From contig NZ_CP051006.1 of the NCBI RefSeq assembly GCF_014673495.1, forward strand, positions 2,542,001-2,606,000: 64,000 bases of DNA, read 5' to 3'. The notes under the pieces are model-generated. The model saw nothing but the letters and a program-made list of their open reading frames with translations. It was not told where the DNA came from and ran no database searches. Position numbers and translations under genes: made by a program. Each line of letters starts with the position of its first letter. The first letter of the stretch is position 1. This document shows positions 27,233 to 37,045 of this stretch, in pieces. Source of the stretch: Streptomyces griseofuscus (lineage in GTDB: Bacteria > Actinomycetota > Actinomycetes > Streptomycetales > Streptomycetaceae).

Positions 27233-27340
27233 CGCCACGCGCCCTCCCAACTAGGACTCCACTTGGTCGATCGAAGCACGATGATGGCACGGCGCCGAAC
27301 GCGCCGATGACCGGCGGCGCATCCCGATGCCATCACGTGA

Positions 27341-28279
27341 TCAGGCTGTGACCGGCCGTTCGACCAACGTCAGGGCCTGCCCCGGAAGTTCCCCCCGGTC
27401 GGCTTCGGCGCCGCTCAGCCAGTGCACACGGGGGTCGCGGCGGAACCAGGAATCCTGCCGGCGCGCGAAGCGCTTGGTGGCGCGCACGGTCTCGGCGCGC
27501 GCCTCCGCTTCGGTGCAGTCACCGGCCAGCGCCGCGAGCACCTGCTGGTATCCCAGCGCGCGCGAGGCCGTACGCCCCTCGCGCAACCCCCGCGCCTCCA
27601 GGGCGCGTACCTCGTCCACGAGACCGTCGTCCCACATCCGGTCGACACGGCGCGTGATCCGGTCGTCCAGCTCCGGGCGGGCCACGTCGACGCCGATCTG
27701 GACGGTGTCGTAGACCGAGTCATGGCCCGGGAGGTTGGCGGTGAAGGGCTGGCCGGTGATCTCGATCACCTCCAGGGCACGGACGATACGGCGGCCGTTG
27801 CCGGGCAGGATCGCGCGCGCGGCCTCGGGGTCGGCGGCGGCCAGGCGGGCGTGCAGGGCGCCGGAGCCGCGCAGCGCCAGCTCCTCCTCCAGGCGGGCGC
27901 GGACCTCGGGGTCGGTGCCGGGGAACTCCAGGTTGTCGACGGCGCCGCGGACGTACAGCCCGGAGCCGCCGACGAGGATCGGCCAGCGGCCCTCGGCGAG
28001 CAGTGCGTCGATATGGCCGCGGGCCAGCTTCTGGTACTCGGCGACCGAGGCGGTGGCCGTGACGTCCCAGACGTCCAGGAGGTGGTGGGGTACGCCGCCG
28101 CGCTCCTCGGGCGTCAGCTTGGCGGTGCCGATGTCCATCCCCTGGTACAGCTGCATCGAGTCGGCGTTGACGACCTCGCCGCCGAGTTGCTGGGCCAGGA
28201 AGACTCCGAGATCGGACTTTCCGGCCGCGGTGGGTCCGACGACGGCGATGACGCGGGGGGCGGGGGATGCGCTGCTCAC
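27341..28279 (-). CDS. miaA: tRNA dimethylallyltransferase
   Basis: 312 residues. MiaA transfers a dimethylallyl group to A37 of UNN-decoding tRNAs; MiaB, also in this window, then methylthiolates it. The P-loop GPTAAGKSDL (15-24), DSMQLYQGMDIGTAK, LVGGSGLYVRG and the C-terminal TKRFARRQDSWFRRD are all standard. The start is close to a divergent small gene; the promoter should lie in 28280-28460. Confidence 0.97.
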   Translation of the reverse strand: MSSASPAPRVIAVVGPTAAGKSDLGVFLAQQLGGEVVNADSMQLYQGMDIGTAKLTPEERGGVPHHLLDVWDVTATASVAEYQKLARGHIDALLAEGRWPILVGGSGLYVRGAVDNLEFPGTDPEVRARLEEELALRGSGALHARLAAADPEAARAILPGNGRRIVRALEVIEITGQPFTANLPGHDSVYDTVQIGVDVARPELDDRITRRVDRMWDDGLVDEVRALEARGLREGRTASRALGYQQVLAALAGDCTEAEARAETVRATKRFARRQDSWFRRDPRVHWLSGAEADRGELPGQALTLVERPVTA

Positions 28280-28462
28280 CGCACCAGTCTCGCAAACCTC
28301 GCGACGGGGTCTCGAACGAGTTACGTGACAGAGGCTGTCGCCGGGTCGTTGCCCGGGGCGAGGTGCCCTGTGCGGGCCGCGCGAGGCGGTGACCCGGGCG
28401 GCGTGGCCGTACGCACCGTGTGACGCGGGAATTCGCCCGCGCGAGTACCGTATGGAGTGGAT

Positions 28463-28629
28463 ATGGGCATGATTTCACGGCTCCTGGGCAGGTCGAAGTC
28501 GACTCGGCAGGCGTCGGTGGAGGCGGCCGAGGCGGAGGAGACGGAGCTGGTGCGGGCGGCCGGCACGGACGAGCCGCCGGAGGCCACTCAGATCCCCGGC
28601 AGCAGTCCGCCAAGGGCGTCGGCAAGTAA
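28463..28629 (+). pseudogene. small conserved protein gene with a -1 frameshift
   Basis: From ATG 28463 (GGAG upstream) the frame encodes MGMISRLLGRSKSTRQAS and an acidic stretch ending GTDEPPEATQIP. After CCCC at 28594-28597 the frame becomes nonsense and runs to 28951 through the next gene. Adding one C there restores RQQSAKGVGK and a stop at 28629, giving a 55-residue protein like the short acidic proteins I would expect at this position. Either the gene is broken or the sequence lost one C. Function unknown. Confidence 0.6.
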
Positions 28630-28655
28630 CCCGCGAGGGAAGGTGGATCTGGACC

Positions 28656-28940
28656 ATGGGTCTGTTCGACAACATGAAGGCCAAGCTCGGCCCGGCCAAG
28701 GACAAGGTGTCCGACCTCGCGCGCCAGCACGGCGACAAGGTGTCCCAGGGCCTCGACAAGGCGGCCAAGGCCGTCGACGACCGCACCAAGCACAAGTACA
28801 GCGACAAGATCCAGGCGGGCACGGGCAAGGCGAAGGACGCCATGGACCGGCTGGCGCACATGGACGAGCATCCGGACGGCACGCCGGGCGCGGAGCCGAA
28901 TCCGCCCACACCGCCGCAGGGGCCGCCGCCGGCTTCGTGA
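28656..28940 (+). CDS. Rv0909-type antitoxin-family protein
   Basis: 94 residues, MGLFDNMKAKLGPAKDKVSDLARQ at the start, followed by a Lys/Asp-rich helix and a Pro-rich tail. This matches the small actinobacterial proteins annotated as antitoxins of the Rv0909 type, which resemble CsbD-like stress proteins in composition. No toxin gene is adjacent, so the antitoxin role is doubtful here. A GGAAGG element lies about 18 bases before the ATG. The MITE-like element begins 10 bp after its stop. Confidence 0.65.
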   Translation: MGLFDNMKAKLGPAKDKVSDLARQHGDKVSQGLDKAAKAVDDRTKHKYSDKIQAGTGKAKDAMDRLAHMDEHPDGTPGAEPNPPTPPQGPPPAS

Positions 28941-28950
28941 GCGTGCCCTA

Positions 28951-29099
28951 AAGGGTGTTGCACAACGCAGTCAGCGCTGGTTTCACCCCATGATCTGCCC
29001 TGAGTGCGTCACTTTGTCCGATTTCATGGCGACTGGCAATGCCTGCTGATGTTCGCACGAGGCGCTGCGCGATCTTCCGGACCGATGTGCAACACCCTT
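28951..29099. mobile_element. 149-bp MITE-like element
   Basis: Perfect 14-bp terminal inverted repeats, AAGGGTGTTGCACA at the left and its complement at 29086-29099. The flanks are CTA and TTA, a possible imperfect duplication or TA target. The interior has lower GC than the surroundings. It encodes no transposase, though it may derive from the two ends of an IS. The stop codon of the next gene (TAA on the minus strand) is the first triplet outside the right end. Confidence 0.75.
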
Positions 29100-29816
29100 T
29101 TAGGACCAGGTGGCGACCATGTAACCCACCCCGTACGGCGCGTCCTCGTACAGCAGGCTGCCGTCGAGGTCCGTGCCCTCGGCGGTGCCGGCCAGGATCT
29201 GCCAGGGGGCGCGGCCCGACGACTTCAGGGTGCGGGCGAGGTCGGCGTCCAGGGAGAGCAGGGCGGGGAGGTCGGCGGCGGCCAGGGCGCGGGCGGCCGC
29301 GGCGTCGTACGGGGCCGCGCGTTCGTCCAGGTAACCGGGGGCCTTGACCGTACGGCACGCACTCCCGTCGCCGAGGACGAGGAGGGCCACGCGATCGGCG
29401 CGCTCTCCGAGTTCCCGCCCCCTCCCGGCGCACCGCTCGGGCGCGAGCGTCTCCTCCACGCCAAGACCCTCGACCGGGGCGTCCGCCCAGCCGGTCCGCT
29501 CCAGCAGCCAGGCGCCGACGGCCAGCGAGGACGGCAGCTCGCGCTCCGCCGTCGCGCCCTGTGCGCCGCCCCCCAGACGGACGTCCAGGTCGACGCCGTA
29601 CCCCTTGAACGACCCGCGGCCGCCTTGCGGGAACACCCCGCCCTCGCCCGGTCCGGCGGGCCCGACGACGATCAGCAGATCCGGCCGGGCGGCCGCGAGC
29701 ACACCGAGCGCGTCCGCACAGGCCGCACGCACGGCGTCCATCTCGGGCGCGGCACCCACGGCGACCTCGGGCACGAGCAGCGGCGGACAGGGACAGACGG
29801 CGGCGGCGACAAGCAT
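29100..29816 (-). CDS. class III extradiol dioxygenase-like (LigB-domain) protein
   Basis: 238 residues, MLVAAAVCPCPPLLVPEVA at the start, with the pattern of the AMMECR1/LigB-type extradiol dioxygenase B-subunit proteins. Motifs include LLIVVGPAG and VALLVLGDGSACRT. No cofactor-binding His pair typical of catalytic LigB is clear to me, so activity is uncertain. Its stop codon abuts the right end of the MITE-like element; the C terminus MVATWS looks natural, so the insertion seems to have spared the gene. Confidence 0.7.
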   Translation of the reverse strand: MLVAAAVCPCPPLLVPEVAVGAAPEMDAVRAACADALGVLAAARPDLLIVVGPAGPGEGGVFPQGGRGSFKGYGVDLDVRLGGGAQGATAERELPSSLAVGAWLLERTGWADAPVEGLGVEETLAPERCAGRGRELGERADRVALLVLGDGSACRTVKAPGYLDERAAPYDAAAARALAAADLPALLSLDADLARTLKSSGRAPWQILAGTAEGTDLDGSLLYEDAPYGVGYMVATWS

Positions 29817-30359
29817 GATCGGCAGAGTAACCCGCCGCGCTCACGGCCGGGCAGCCTGGCAGGGGCTATGGCCCCGCCGGTGCCAGCGCCCCCCCTGCAC
29901 GGGCCTGGCCCTCACGAAGTCGGCGGCCGGAGCCGCCGCACGCACCGGCGCAGCCTCACGGGCCCGGTCGCCACCCACCGGTGGACTGGAGCCTCACCCC
30001 GCGCACGACACAGCCGGGCAGCCGGCCGGGGCCCGCGCCGCGGCGCGGGCCGCCCCCAGGGTGTGTCGGCGCAGTTTCATGGCCCATTTCCTCGCCGACA
30101 GACACCAGGAACCGTCCCTGCGGCACCGACGCAAACGAGCAGCCCAGCCCCAGAGCCGCCGCCGACCGGTGCCAGGAGCCGTCGCCCTGCCACCGGCGCA
30201 GGCGAAGGGTCCGGCCGGGGCGCGTCTCCCCGTCGGTGTCAGCCCGGCTTCCGTGCTGGCCCCCTAGGTGTCAGCACCACCTCAGCGCCCGCCGAGCTGA
30301 GCCGTCGCCCCGCACGGTCGCCCCCTCGGTCACAGCCGTCCCTCAGGCACAGCCGTCCC
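29817..30359. other. 543-bp gap without a supported gene
   Basis: GC-rich sequence between the dioxygenase-like gene and the miaB stop. Short degenerate repeats such as CACAGCCGTCCCTCAG near 30335-30360 are visible. Open frames here look like composition artefacts, with no plausible start or family. Confidence 0.45.
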
Positions 30360-31886
30360 TCAGTCGCAGCCGCACCCGCTGGTCGCCGCCGGGAGGGGGG
30401 CCGGGGCGCCGATCTGGGGGAGGCCCAGCATGACGCCGGTGGGCTTGGCGGCCGCCTCGGACGTGCGCTTCTCCCAGGCGTCGCCCGCGCGGGTGCGGCG
30501 TACGGCGAGGACCTGGCCCTCGGCGAGGAGGTGGTGCGGGGCGGCGTACGTCACCTCGACGGTGACCACGTCGCCGGGCCGTACCTCCTGCTCCGGCTTG
30601 GTGAAGTGGACCAGGCGGTTGTCGGGGGCGCGCCCGGAGAGCCGGTGCGTGGCGCCGTCCTTGCGGCCCTCGCCCTCCGCGACCATCAGCTCCAGCGTGC
30701 GGCCGACCTGCTTCTTGTTCTCCTCCCAGGAGATCTCCTCCTGGAGGGCGACGAGCCGCTCGTACCGCGCCTGCACGACCTCCTTGGGGATCTGGTTCTC
30801 CATGGTCGCGGCCGGTGTGCCGGGGCGGATGGAGTACTGGAAGGTGAAGGCCTGCGCGAACCGCGCCTCGCGCACGGCGTGCAGCGTCTCCTCGAAGTCC
30901 GCCTCGGTCTCGCCGGGGAAGCCCACGATGATGTCGGTGGTGATCGCCGCGTGCGGGATCGCCGCGCGCACCTTCTCGATGATCCCGAGGTACCGCTCCT
31001 GCCGGTAGGAGCGGCGCATCGCCTTGAGGACCGTGTCCGAGCCGGACTGGAGCGGCATGTGCAGCTGCGGCATCACGTTCGGCGTCTCGGCCATGGCGGC
31101 GATGACGTCGTCGGTGAAGTCACGCGGGTGCGGGGAGGTGAACCGGACCCGCTCCAGGCCCTCGATGTTGCCGCAGGCGCGCAGCAGCTTGCTGAAGGCC
31201 TCGCGGTCGCCGATGTCGGAGCCGTACGCGTTGACGTTCTGACCGAGCAGCGTGATCTCCGAGACGCCCTCGGCGACCAGCGCCTCGACCTCGGCGAGGA
31301 TGTCGCCGGGCCGGCGGTCCTTCTCCTTGCCGCGCAGCGCGGGGACGATGCAGAAGGTGCAGGTGTTGTTGCAGCCGACGGAGATCGAGACCCAGGCGGC
31401 GTACGCGCTCTCGCGGCGCGTCGGCAGCGTGGAGGGGAACGCCTCCAGCGACTCGGCGATCTCGACCTGCGCCTCCTCCTGGACGCGGGCGCGCTCCAGC
31501 AGCACGGGGAGTTTGCCGATGTTGTGCGTGCCGAAGACGACGTCCACCCAGGGCGCCTTGCGCACGATGGTGTCGCGGTCCTTCTGGGCGAGGCAGCCGC
31601 CGACCGCGATCTGCATGCCGGGCCGGGACGCCTTGCGCGGCGCGAGCCGGCCGAGGTTGCCGTACAGCCGGTTGTCGGCGTTCTCCCGTACCGCGCACGT
31701 GTTGAAGACGACGACGTCCGCGTCGCCGTCGGCGTCCTCCGGCGCCCGCACGTACCCGGCCTCTTCCAGCAGCCCGGCCAATCGCTCGGAATCGTGGACG
31801 TTCATCTGGCACCCATAGGTGCGGATCTCGTAGCTCTTGGGTGCGGGCACGTCCACTGCGGGGCTCCGGTCGCTGCTGCTGGTCAT
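30360..31886 (-). CDS. miaB: tRNA-2-methylthio-N6-dimethylallyladenosine synthase
   Basis: 508 residues. This radical-SAM enzyme adds a methylthio group to i6A37 of tRNA. The N-terminal MTTase domain has its three cluster cysteines (YGCQMN, NTCAVRE, GGCLAQ). The radical SAM motif CNNTCTFC (CxxxCxxC) follows near residue 190. A TRAM domain is present near the C terminus ([20 protein letters not shown]), and the tail ends GCGCD. With miaA in the same window, the full pathway to ms2i6A is present. Confidence 0.97.
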   Translation of the reverse strand: MTSSSDRSPAVDVPAPKSYEIRTYGCQMNVHDSERLAGLLEEAGYVRAPEDADGDADVVVFNTCAVRENADNRLYGNLGRLAPRKASRPGMQIAVGGCLAQKDRDTIVRKAPWVDVVFGTHNIGKLPVLLERARVQEEAQVEIAESLEAFPSTLPTRRESAYAAWVSISVGCNNTCTFCIVPALRGKEKDRRPGDILAEVEALVAEGVSEITLLGQNVNAYGSDIGDREAFSKLLRACGNIEGLERVRFTSPHPRDFTDDVIAAMAETPNVMPQLHMPLQSGSDTVLKAMRRSYRQERYLGIIEKVRAAIPHAAITTDIIVGFPGETEADFEETLHAVREARFAQAFTFQYSIRPGTPAATMENQIPKEVVQARYERLVALQEEISWEENKKQVGRTLELMVAEGEGRKDGATHRLSGRAPDNRLVHFTKPEQEVRPGDVVTVEVTYAAPHHLLAEGQVLAVRRTRAGDAWEKRTSEAAAKPTGVMLGLPQIGAPAPLPAATSGCGCD

Positions 31887-32614
31887 GGCTCAAGGGTAGG
31901 CGGTCCCGGGGAGGGGTCCGCCGCCCCGTTCACCAGGGCCCGGTTCCGGCCAACGGGCGGGCAAAGAGCACCCCAGGAGACCTGGTCGCCCCTTCGGCGA
32001 CGACCGGGAAGCGGAATGTCCCGTTACCGGGATGCGCCCATCGAGTCCCGGTTTCCGGAATCGGGACCGGCACGGGAATGCCCGCTTTACGGCGGCCGCC
32101 GGATTTCGCCGACGACATATTCGACCGCTTGACCGTCTCCGGCGGGCGCTGCTTGGCTACCCCCGGATTCACCTGGCCAGACCCGCTATACAGGGAGTTT
32201 TGTGCGTACGGGGGAAATTCGCCGATCTCTGTCGGGCCCGCTCCACCTGGAGATTGACGGGCCCCCAGTCGCGCCCGCGGAAGAATGCGCCGCGCATATG
32301 TGAATGATAAATCATCGATGCCCTGAGGTGATCTGAGGCGACTACAAGGCGATCCGGGCCGACCCGGTTCGATTCGATTCGATTCGGCCTTGATCCGATT
32401 CGAGCCGGCCTCGATGACCTTGATGACCTTGATCCGATCCGGTGCGGCCTTGATCGGCGTATTCGTTCTCCGCTGCCCTCGCCCCGCGCGCAGGCCCGCC
32501 CGCATCCCGTACTCACCCCACGCACCACACGCGCACCGCACGCACCGCACCGCCGCCTTCACGCACCGTCCTACCGGCACAACTCGTCTGTGACCCCCAG
32601 GAAGAGGGAGCTTC
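31887..32614. other. 728-bp promoter-bearing gap upstream of the NRPS
   Basis: Noticeably lower GC than the neighbouring genes. It holds a perfect inverted repeat ATGCGC-C-GCGCAT (32285-32297) followed by ATGATAAATCAT. It also holds a run of TTCGA repeats (about 32369-32387) and repeated GGCCTTGATC and GACCTTGAT blocks to about 32456. None of the open frames has a convincing start. This is where the NRPS promoter and any operator must lie. Confidence 0.55.
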
Positions 32615-35600
32615 ATGAAGGTCCGCAGTTCCATGACCGCCCCCGGGCAGGAGCGGTTCGAGCCGTTCCCGCTGACCGAGATCCAGTACGCGTACTGGGT
32701 CGGCCGGGGTCCCAACTTCGTGCTGGGGAACGTGGCCCCGCACGCCTACTTCGAGCTGGAGGGCCGCCGCCTCGACCCCGATGTGCTGTCCCGGGCCTGG
32801 CGCCGGCTGGTGGAGCGGCACGACATGCTGCGCGCGGTCGTCGGCCCCGACGGACGCCAGCAGGTGCTCCAGAACGCGCCCCGGTTCGAGGTCCGATGTA
32901 CCGACGTGCGCTCCGCCTCCGCGAAGGACAGGGAGCGCGCGCTGCTCGACACCCGGGAGGAGATGTCCCACCGGGTGTACTCGGCCGCCGACTGGCCGCT
33001 GTTCGACCTGCGGCTGACCCGGCTGCCCGACCACGACCGGCTGCATGTCAGCGTCGACCTGCTGATGGTCGACCTGGCCAGCCTCACCCTGCTGTTCAGC
33101 GAGTGGAGCGCGCTGTGCCAGGACCCCGGCCTCGAACTGCCGCCGGTGGACGTCACCTTCCGCGACTACGCCCTGGAACTCCAGCGCGGCTCCGGAGCCC
33201 CCCGCTACCAGAAGGCGCTCGCCTACTGGACCTCCCGGGCCGCCGCCCTCGCCCCGCCACCCGAACTCCCCCTGGCCAAGTCGCCGGTGAGCGTGCACCG
33301 GCCGCGCTTCACCCACCGCGAGTTCCATCTGCCCAAGGACAAGTGGCGCATCCTGCAGGGGCGTTGCGAGGAGCGGGGGCTGACCCCGACCGCCGTCCTC
33401 GCGGCCCTGTTCTCCGAGGTTCTCGCGGTCTGGGGCGGCTCCCGCCGGTTCACCCTCAATCTCACCCTGTTCAACCGGTTGCCGCTGCTGCTCGCCGACG
33501 CCGGAGACGGCAGGCGCACGGTCCATCCCCATCTGCGGCGCATGGTCGGCGACTTCACCTCCATCTGCCTGCTGGAGACCGACGCCTCCACGGGCCGTAC
33601 GCTCGCCGAGCGGGTCGAGGCCACCCAGGCGCAGCTCCAGCACGATCTGCGCTACCGGCAGGTCAGCGCCCTGGAGGCGCTGCGCGAACGGCGCCGGCTG
33701 GGGCTCCAGAGCGGCTTCGAGACGATGCCCGTGGTCTTCACCAGCGGCCTCGGCACCGCCGCGGACGTCTCCGGGCCGCTGAGCTACTTCGGCGACATCA
33801 CCTACCGGGTGAGCCAGACCCCGCAGGTCTGGCTGGACCACCAGGTGGTGGACCTCACCGGCTCCCTCGACCTGACCTGGGACTGTGTGGAGGAGCTCTT
33901 CCCGGAGGGCCTGCTCGACGACATGTTCGCCGCCTACACCTCGCTGGTCGCCCGGCTCGCCGACGACGACTCGATGTGGGCCGAGGAGATCATCGTGGAG
34001 CTGCCCGGGCATCAGCTCGCCGGCCGTGACCGCGCCAACGACACGAGCGGTGAGCGTCCCTCGGGCCTGCTGCACGAGCCGTTCCTCGCACAGGCGGCCC
34101 GGCACCCCGAGCGGCCCGCCGTACTGAGCGGGTCCGGCGCCCTGACGTTCGGCGAACTGGCCGCGCAGGCAGGGACGGTGGCCGCCGAGGTCGCCGCGCT
34201 CGGCACGGCCGGGCTGCGCGACCGGCTGGTCGGCATCGGCCTGCACAAGGGCGCCGACCAGATCGCGGCCGCGTACGGCGTGCTGCTGGCGGGCGGCGCC
34301 TATCTGCCCGTGAGCCCGGCGCTGCCCGAGCGGCGCAGGGCCGGGCTGCTGGGCGACGGCCGGGCCCTCGCGGTCCTCACCGACGCGGCGACGGACGGCC
34401 TCGGCTGGCCCGCGTCCCTCCCCCGCCCCCGTGTCGACCGGGCGCGTCCCGGGGCGCCGGAATCCGCGGGCCACTCGCGCACCGGCGCCGCCCCCGCGGA
34501 CGCCGATCCCGGCGACCTGGCCTACGTCCTCTACACGTCCGGCTCCACCGGCACCCCCAAGGGGGTGATGATCGAGCACCACGCCGCCCTCAACACCGTC
34601 GCCGACATCAACGAGCGGTTCGGCGTGGGCCCCGAGGACCGGGTCTTCGGCCTCGCCGACCTCGGCTTCGACCTGTCGGTGTACGACACCTTCGGCGCGC
34701 TCGGCGCCGGTGCGGCCCTGGTGCTGCCCGACCCGGAGCTGCGTTCGGAGCCGGCCCACTGGTCCAAGCTGATGAGCGAGCACGGCGTGACGGTGTGGAA
34801 CTCCGTCCCGGCACAGATGCAGATGCTCGTCGAGCACCTGGAGGTGGGCGGCGAACTCCCGGACCGGCTGCGGCTGATCCTGCTGAGCGGCGACTGGATA
34901 CCCGTCGATCTGCCCGGCCGGATCCGCGGGCTGTGGCCCGAGGTGAAGATCGTCTCGCTGGGCGGCGCGACCGAGGCGTCGATCTGGTCGATCCACCATG
35001 TCGTGGACGAGGTGGAACCGGGCGCGAAGACCATTCCGTACGGTGTGCCGCTGCGCAACCAGAGCTTCCATGTGCTCGACGCGCGCATGGACCCGTGCCC
35101 GGTGTGGACCCCGGGCGAGCTGTACATCGGCGGTGTGGGTCTGGCCCGCGGCTACTGGGCCGACGAGGAGCGCACCGCGGCGTCCTTCGTGACCCACCCC
35201 CGTACCGGCGAACGGCTGTACCGCACCGGTGACTTCGGCCGCTACCGCGCCGACGGCACGATCGAGTTCCTGGGCCGCCGGGACGGCCAGGTGAAGATCA
35301 ACGGGCACCGGGTGGAGCTCGGTGAGATCGAGGCGACGCTCGCCGCGCATCCGGGCGTGGACAGCGCGGTCGTGGTGAAGTCCGCCGACCAGGACAGCGC
35401 GGCGCGCCTGCTGGGATACGTCGTACCCGGCCATGCCGTACCCGCCCACGAGGACACGCTGTTCGTGACCGAGCGGGCCGACGAGGCGCTGCGCGCGGGG
35501 CAGTGGCAGGCGCTCGCCGGGACGGCCGGGCGCCCCGCCGAGGGACCGTCGCCGGACGAGCTGCGCACCGTCTGGGACGCACTGAACGAGGTGTACGCCA

Positions 35601-37039
35601 CCGCCACCGCGAGCGCCTTCCGCGCCTTCGGGCTGCCCCATCTGCCGGGCGAGCCGTTCGACCCGGCGGCCCTGCGCGGCGTCGGGGTGGCCCCCCGCTA
35701 CGAGCGCTGGCTGGCTCGTGCCGTGGCCGCGCTGGAGGTGACGGGGTATCTGCGGCGCACCGGCGACGGCCTGGTGGTGGCCCGCGAACTGCCCGCGGAG
35801 CTCCCCGAGTCGCTGTGCGAGCGCGCCCGCCGCGCCCTCGGCGAGCTGCTGGGGGTCCCCGAGGACGTCACCGACTGGATGCTCGGCCTGGCCGGGAACC
35901 TGGCGGGCGTCCTGACCCAGAGCGTCCACTCCGCCGAGCTGTACGCCTCGGACCGCACCCCCGGTGTCTACGCCCGCCTCTTCGGTCCGACGTACGCCGC
36001 CGCGACCGCCGCGGTGCGGGAGATGGCCGAGGGCTGGCCCGCCGACCGGCCGCTGAACGTGCTGGAGGTCGGGGCCGGGTACGGCTCGCTCACCCGGCAT
36101 CTGCTGCCGCTGCTGCCCGCCGACCGCACCGAGTACGTCTTCACCGACGTCTCCCGCTACTTCCTCGACCGCGCGGAGACCGAGTTCGCGGCGTACCCCT
36201 TCCTGCGCTGCGACCTGTTCGACCTGGACCGGCCGCCGACCGCGCAGGGCTTCGACGGACGGTCGGCCGACCTGGTGATCGCCGCCAGCGTGCTGCACGA
36301 CATGCGCCAGGTGCGGCGGACGCTGGCCGCCCTGCGCTCGGTGCTCGCGCCCGGCGGTGTGCTGCTGCTGGTCGAACAGACCACCTTCCACCCGTGGTTC
36401 GACCTCGTCATGGGACTCCAGCAGGGGTTCGACAACTTCGAGGACACCGAACTGCGCCAGGACCACTGCCTGTTGGACCGCGCGCAATGGCAGCAGGAGC
36501 TGACCGCCGCCGGGTTCACCCGCTCGGAGCTGCTGACCACCACGGGCGGCCCCGCGTCGGTCGGCTTCGACGTGCTCGTCGCCCAAGGGCCCGCGGTGCG
36601 GCGCCGGTTCGCCCCGGAGGAGCTGCGCGCCTTCGTCGCCGAGCGGCTCGCCCGGCACATGGTGCCGGCCCAGCTGTTCGCTCTGGACGAGCTGCCGCTG
36701 AGCCCCACCGGCAAGGTGGACCGCGCCGCGCTCGCCCAGGCCGGCCGGCGCGGCAGCGTACGGGGCAGGCCGGCCCGGCCGCCGCGCACGGACCGGCAGC
36801 GCAAGCTGGTCGACATCTGGAAGGAGGTGCTCGGCCTGAACCAGATCGATCTGGCCGACGACTTCCTGGAGCTGGGCGGCGACTCCCTGCTGGCCGCGCG
36901 GCTGGCGGCACAGCTCCAGTCGGCGTTCGGGGTGCCCGTCCCGATCCGCACGGTCCTGGAGTACACCACGGTCGAAGCGCTCGACGGACATCTGGAGCAG
37001 CTCCTCGGCCCGTCCGAGCCCATCACCGAGGAAAGGTGA
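32615..37039 (+). CDS. nonribosomal peptide synthetase, Cy-A(Cys)-[MT]-PCP
   Basis: 1474 residues. The heterocyclization domain (about 15-450) has DLLMVDLAS at 148-156, the DxxxxDxxS motif that replaces HHxxxDG of condensation domains. The adenylation domain starts near 484; YTSGSTGTPKG is at 640 and GRRDGQVKINGHRVE near 890. From FDLSVYDTF, VWNSVP, LLSGDW and LGGATEASIW I read the specificity code DLYNLSLIWK, the cysteine code. A methyltransferase (VLEVGAGYGSLTRHLL near 1148) is inserted before the last A motif LSPTGKVDR (1362), as in PchF/HMWP-type enzymes. The carrier Ser is 1424 in ELGGDSLL. No TE, reductase or loading module. Confidence 0.93.
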   Translation: MKVRSSMTAPGQERFEPFPLTEIQYAYWVGRGPNFVLGNVAPHAYFELEGRRLDPDVLSRAWRRLVERHDMLRAVVGPDGRQQVLQNAPRFEVRCTDVRSASAKDRERALLDTREEMSHRVYSAADWPLFDLRLTRLPDHDRLHVSVDLLMVDLASLTLLFSEWSALCQDPGLELPPVDVTFRDYALELQRGSGAPRYQKALAYWTSRAAALAPPPELPLAKSPVSVHRPRFTHREFHLPKDKWRILQGRCEERGLTPTAVLAALFSEVLAVWGGSRRFTLNLTLFNRLPLLLADAGDGRRTVHPHLRRMVGDFTSICLLETDASTGRTLAERVEATQAQLQHDLRYRQVSALEALRERRRLGLQSGFETMPVVFTSGLGTAADVSGPLSYFGDITYRVSQTPQVWLDHQVVDLTGSLDLTWDCVEELFPEGLLDDMFAAYTSLVARLADDDSMWAEEIIVELPGHQLAGRDRANDTSGERPSGLLHEPFLAQAARHPERPAVLSGSGALTFGELAAQAGTVAAEVAALGTAGLRDRLVGIGLHKGADQIAAAYGVLLAGGAYLPVSPALPERRRAGLLGDGRALAVLTDAATDGLGWPASLPRPRVDRARPGAPESAGHSRTGAAPADADPGDLAYVLYTSGSTGTPKGVMIEHHAALNTVADINERFGVGPEDRVFGLADLGFDLSVYDTFGALGAGAALVLPDPELRSEPAHWSKLMSEHGVTVWNSVPAQMQMLVEHLEVGGELPDRLRLILLSGDWIPVDLPGRIRGLWPEVKIVSLGGATEASIWSIHHVVDEVEPGAKTIPYGVPLRNQSFHVLDARMDPCPVWTPGELYIGGVGLARGYWADEERTAASFVTHPRTGERLYRTGDFGRYRADGTIEFLGRRDGQVKINGHRVELGEIEATLAAHPGVDSAVVVKSADQDSAARLLGYVVPGHAVPAHEDTLFVTERADEALRAGQWQALAGTAGRPAEGPSPDELRTVWDALNEVYATATASAFRAFGLPHLPGEPFDPAALRGVGVAPRYERWLARAVAALEVTGYLRRTGDGLVVARELPAELPESLCERARRALGELLGVPEDVTDWMLGLAGNLAGVLTQSVHSAELYASDRTPGVYARLFGPTYAAATAAVREMAEGWPADRPLNVLEVGAGYGSLTRHLLPLLPADRTEYVFTDVSRYFLDRAETEFAAYPFLRCDLFDLDRPPTAQGFDGRSADLVIAASVLHDMRQVRRTLAALRSVLAPGGVLLLVEQTTFHPWFDLVMGLQQGFDNFEDTELRQDHCLLDRAQWQQELTAAGFTRSELLTTTGGPASVGFDVLVAQGPAVRRRFAPEELRAFVAERLARHMVPAQLFALDELPLSPTGKVDRAALAQAGRRGSVRGRPARPPRTDRQRKLVDIWKEVLGLNQIDLADDFLELGGDSLLAARLAAQLQSAFGVPVPIRTVLEYTTVEALDGHLEQLLGPSEPITEER

Positions 37040-37045
37040 GCAACG

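Noticed and set aside
28457..28951. 164-codon frame covering two small genes
   Set aside because: Only its first third looks like a protein; the rest is the wrong frame of the 28656-28940 gene after a frameshift.
28951..29099. Complete insertion sequence
   Set aside because: Inverted ends are present, but 149 bp cannot encode a transposase.
29004..32132. Long plus-strand frame over the dioxygenase-like and miaB genes
   Set aside because: Antisense to two genes with clear family motifs, and it starts inside the MITE-like element.
31930..32715. Open frames in the gap before the NRPS
   Set aside because: They encode simple repeats (RIK, NRIE) from the TTCGA and CTTGAT runs, without starts.
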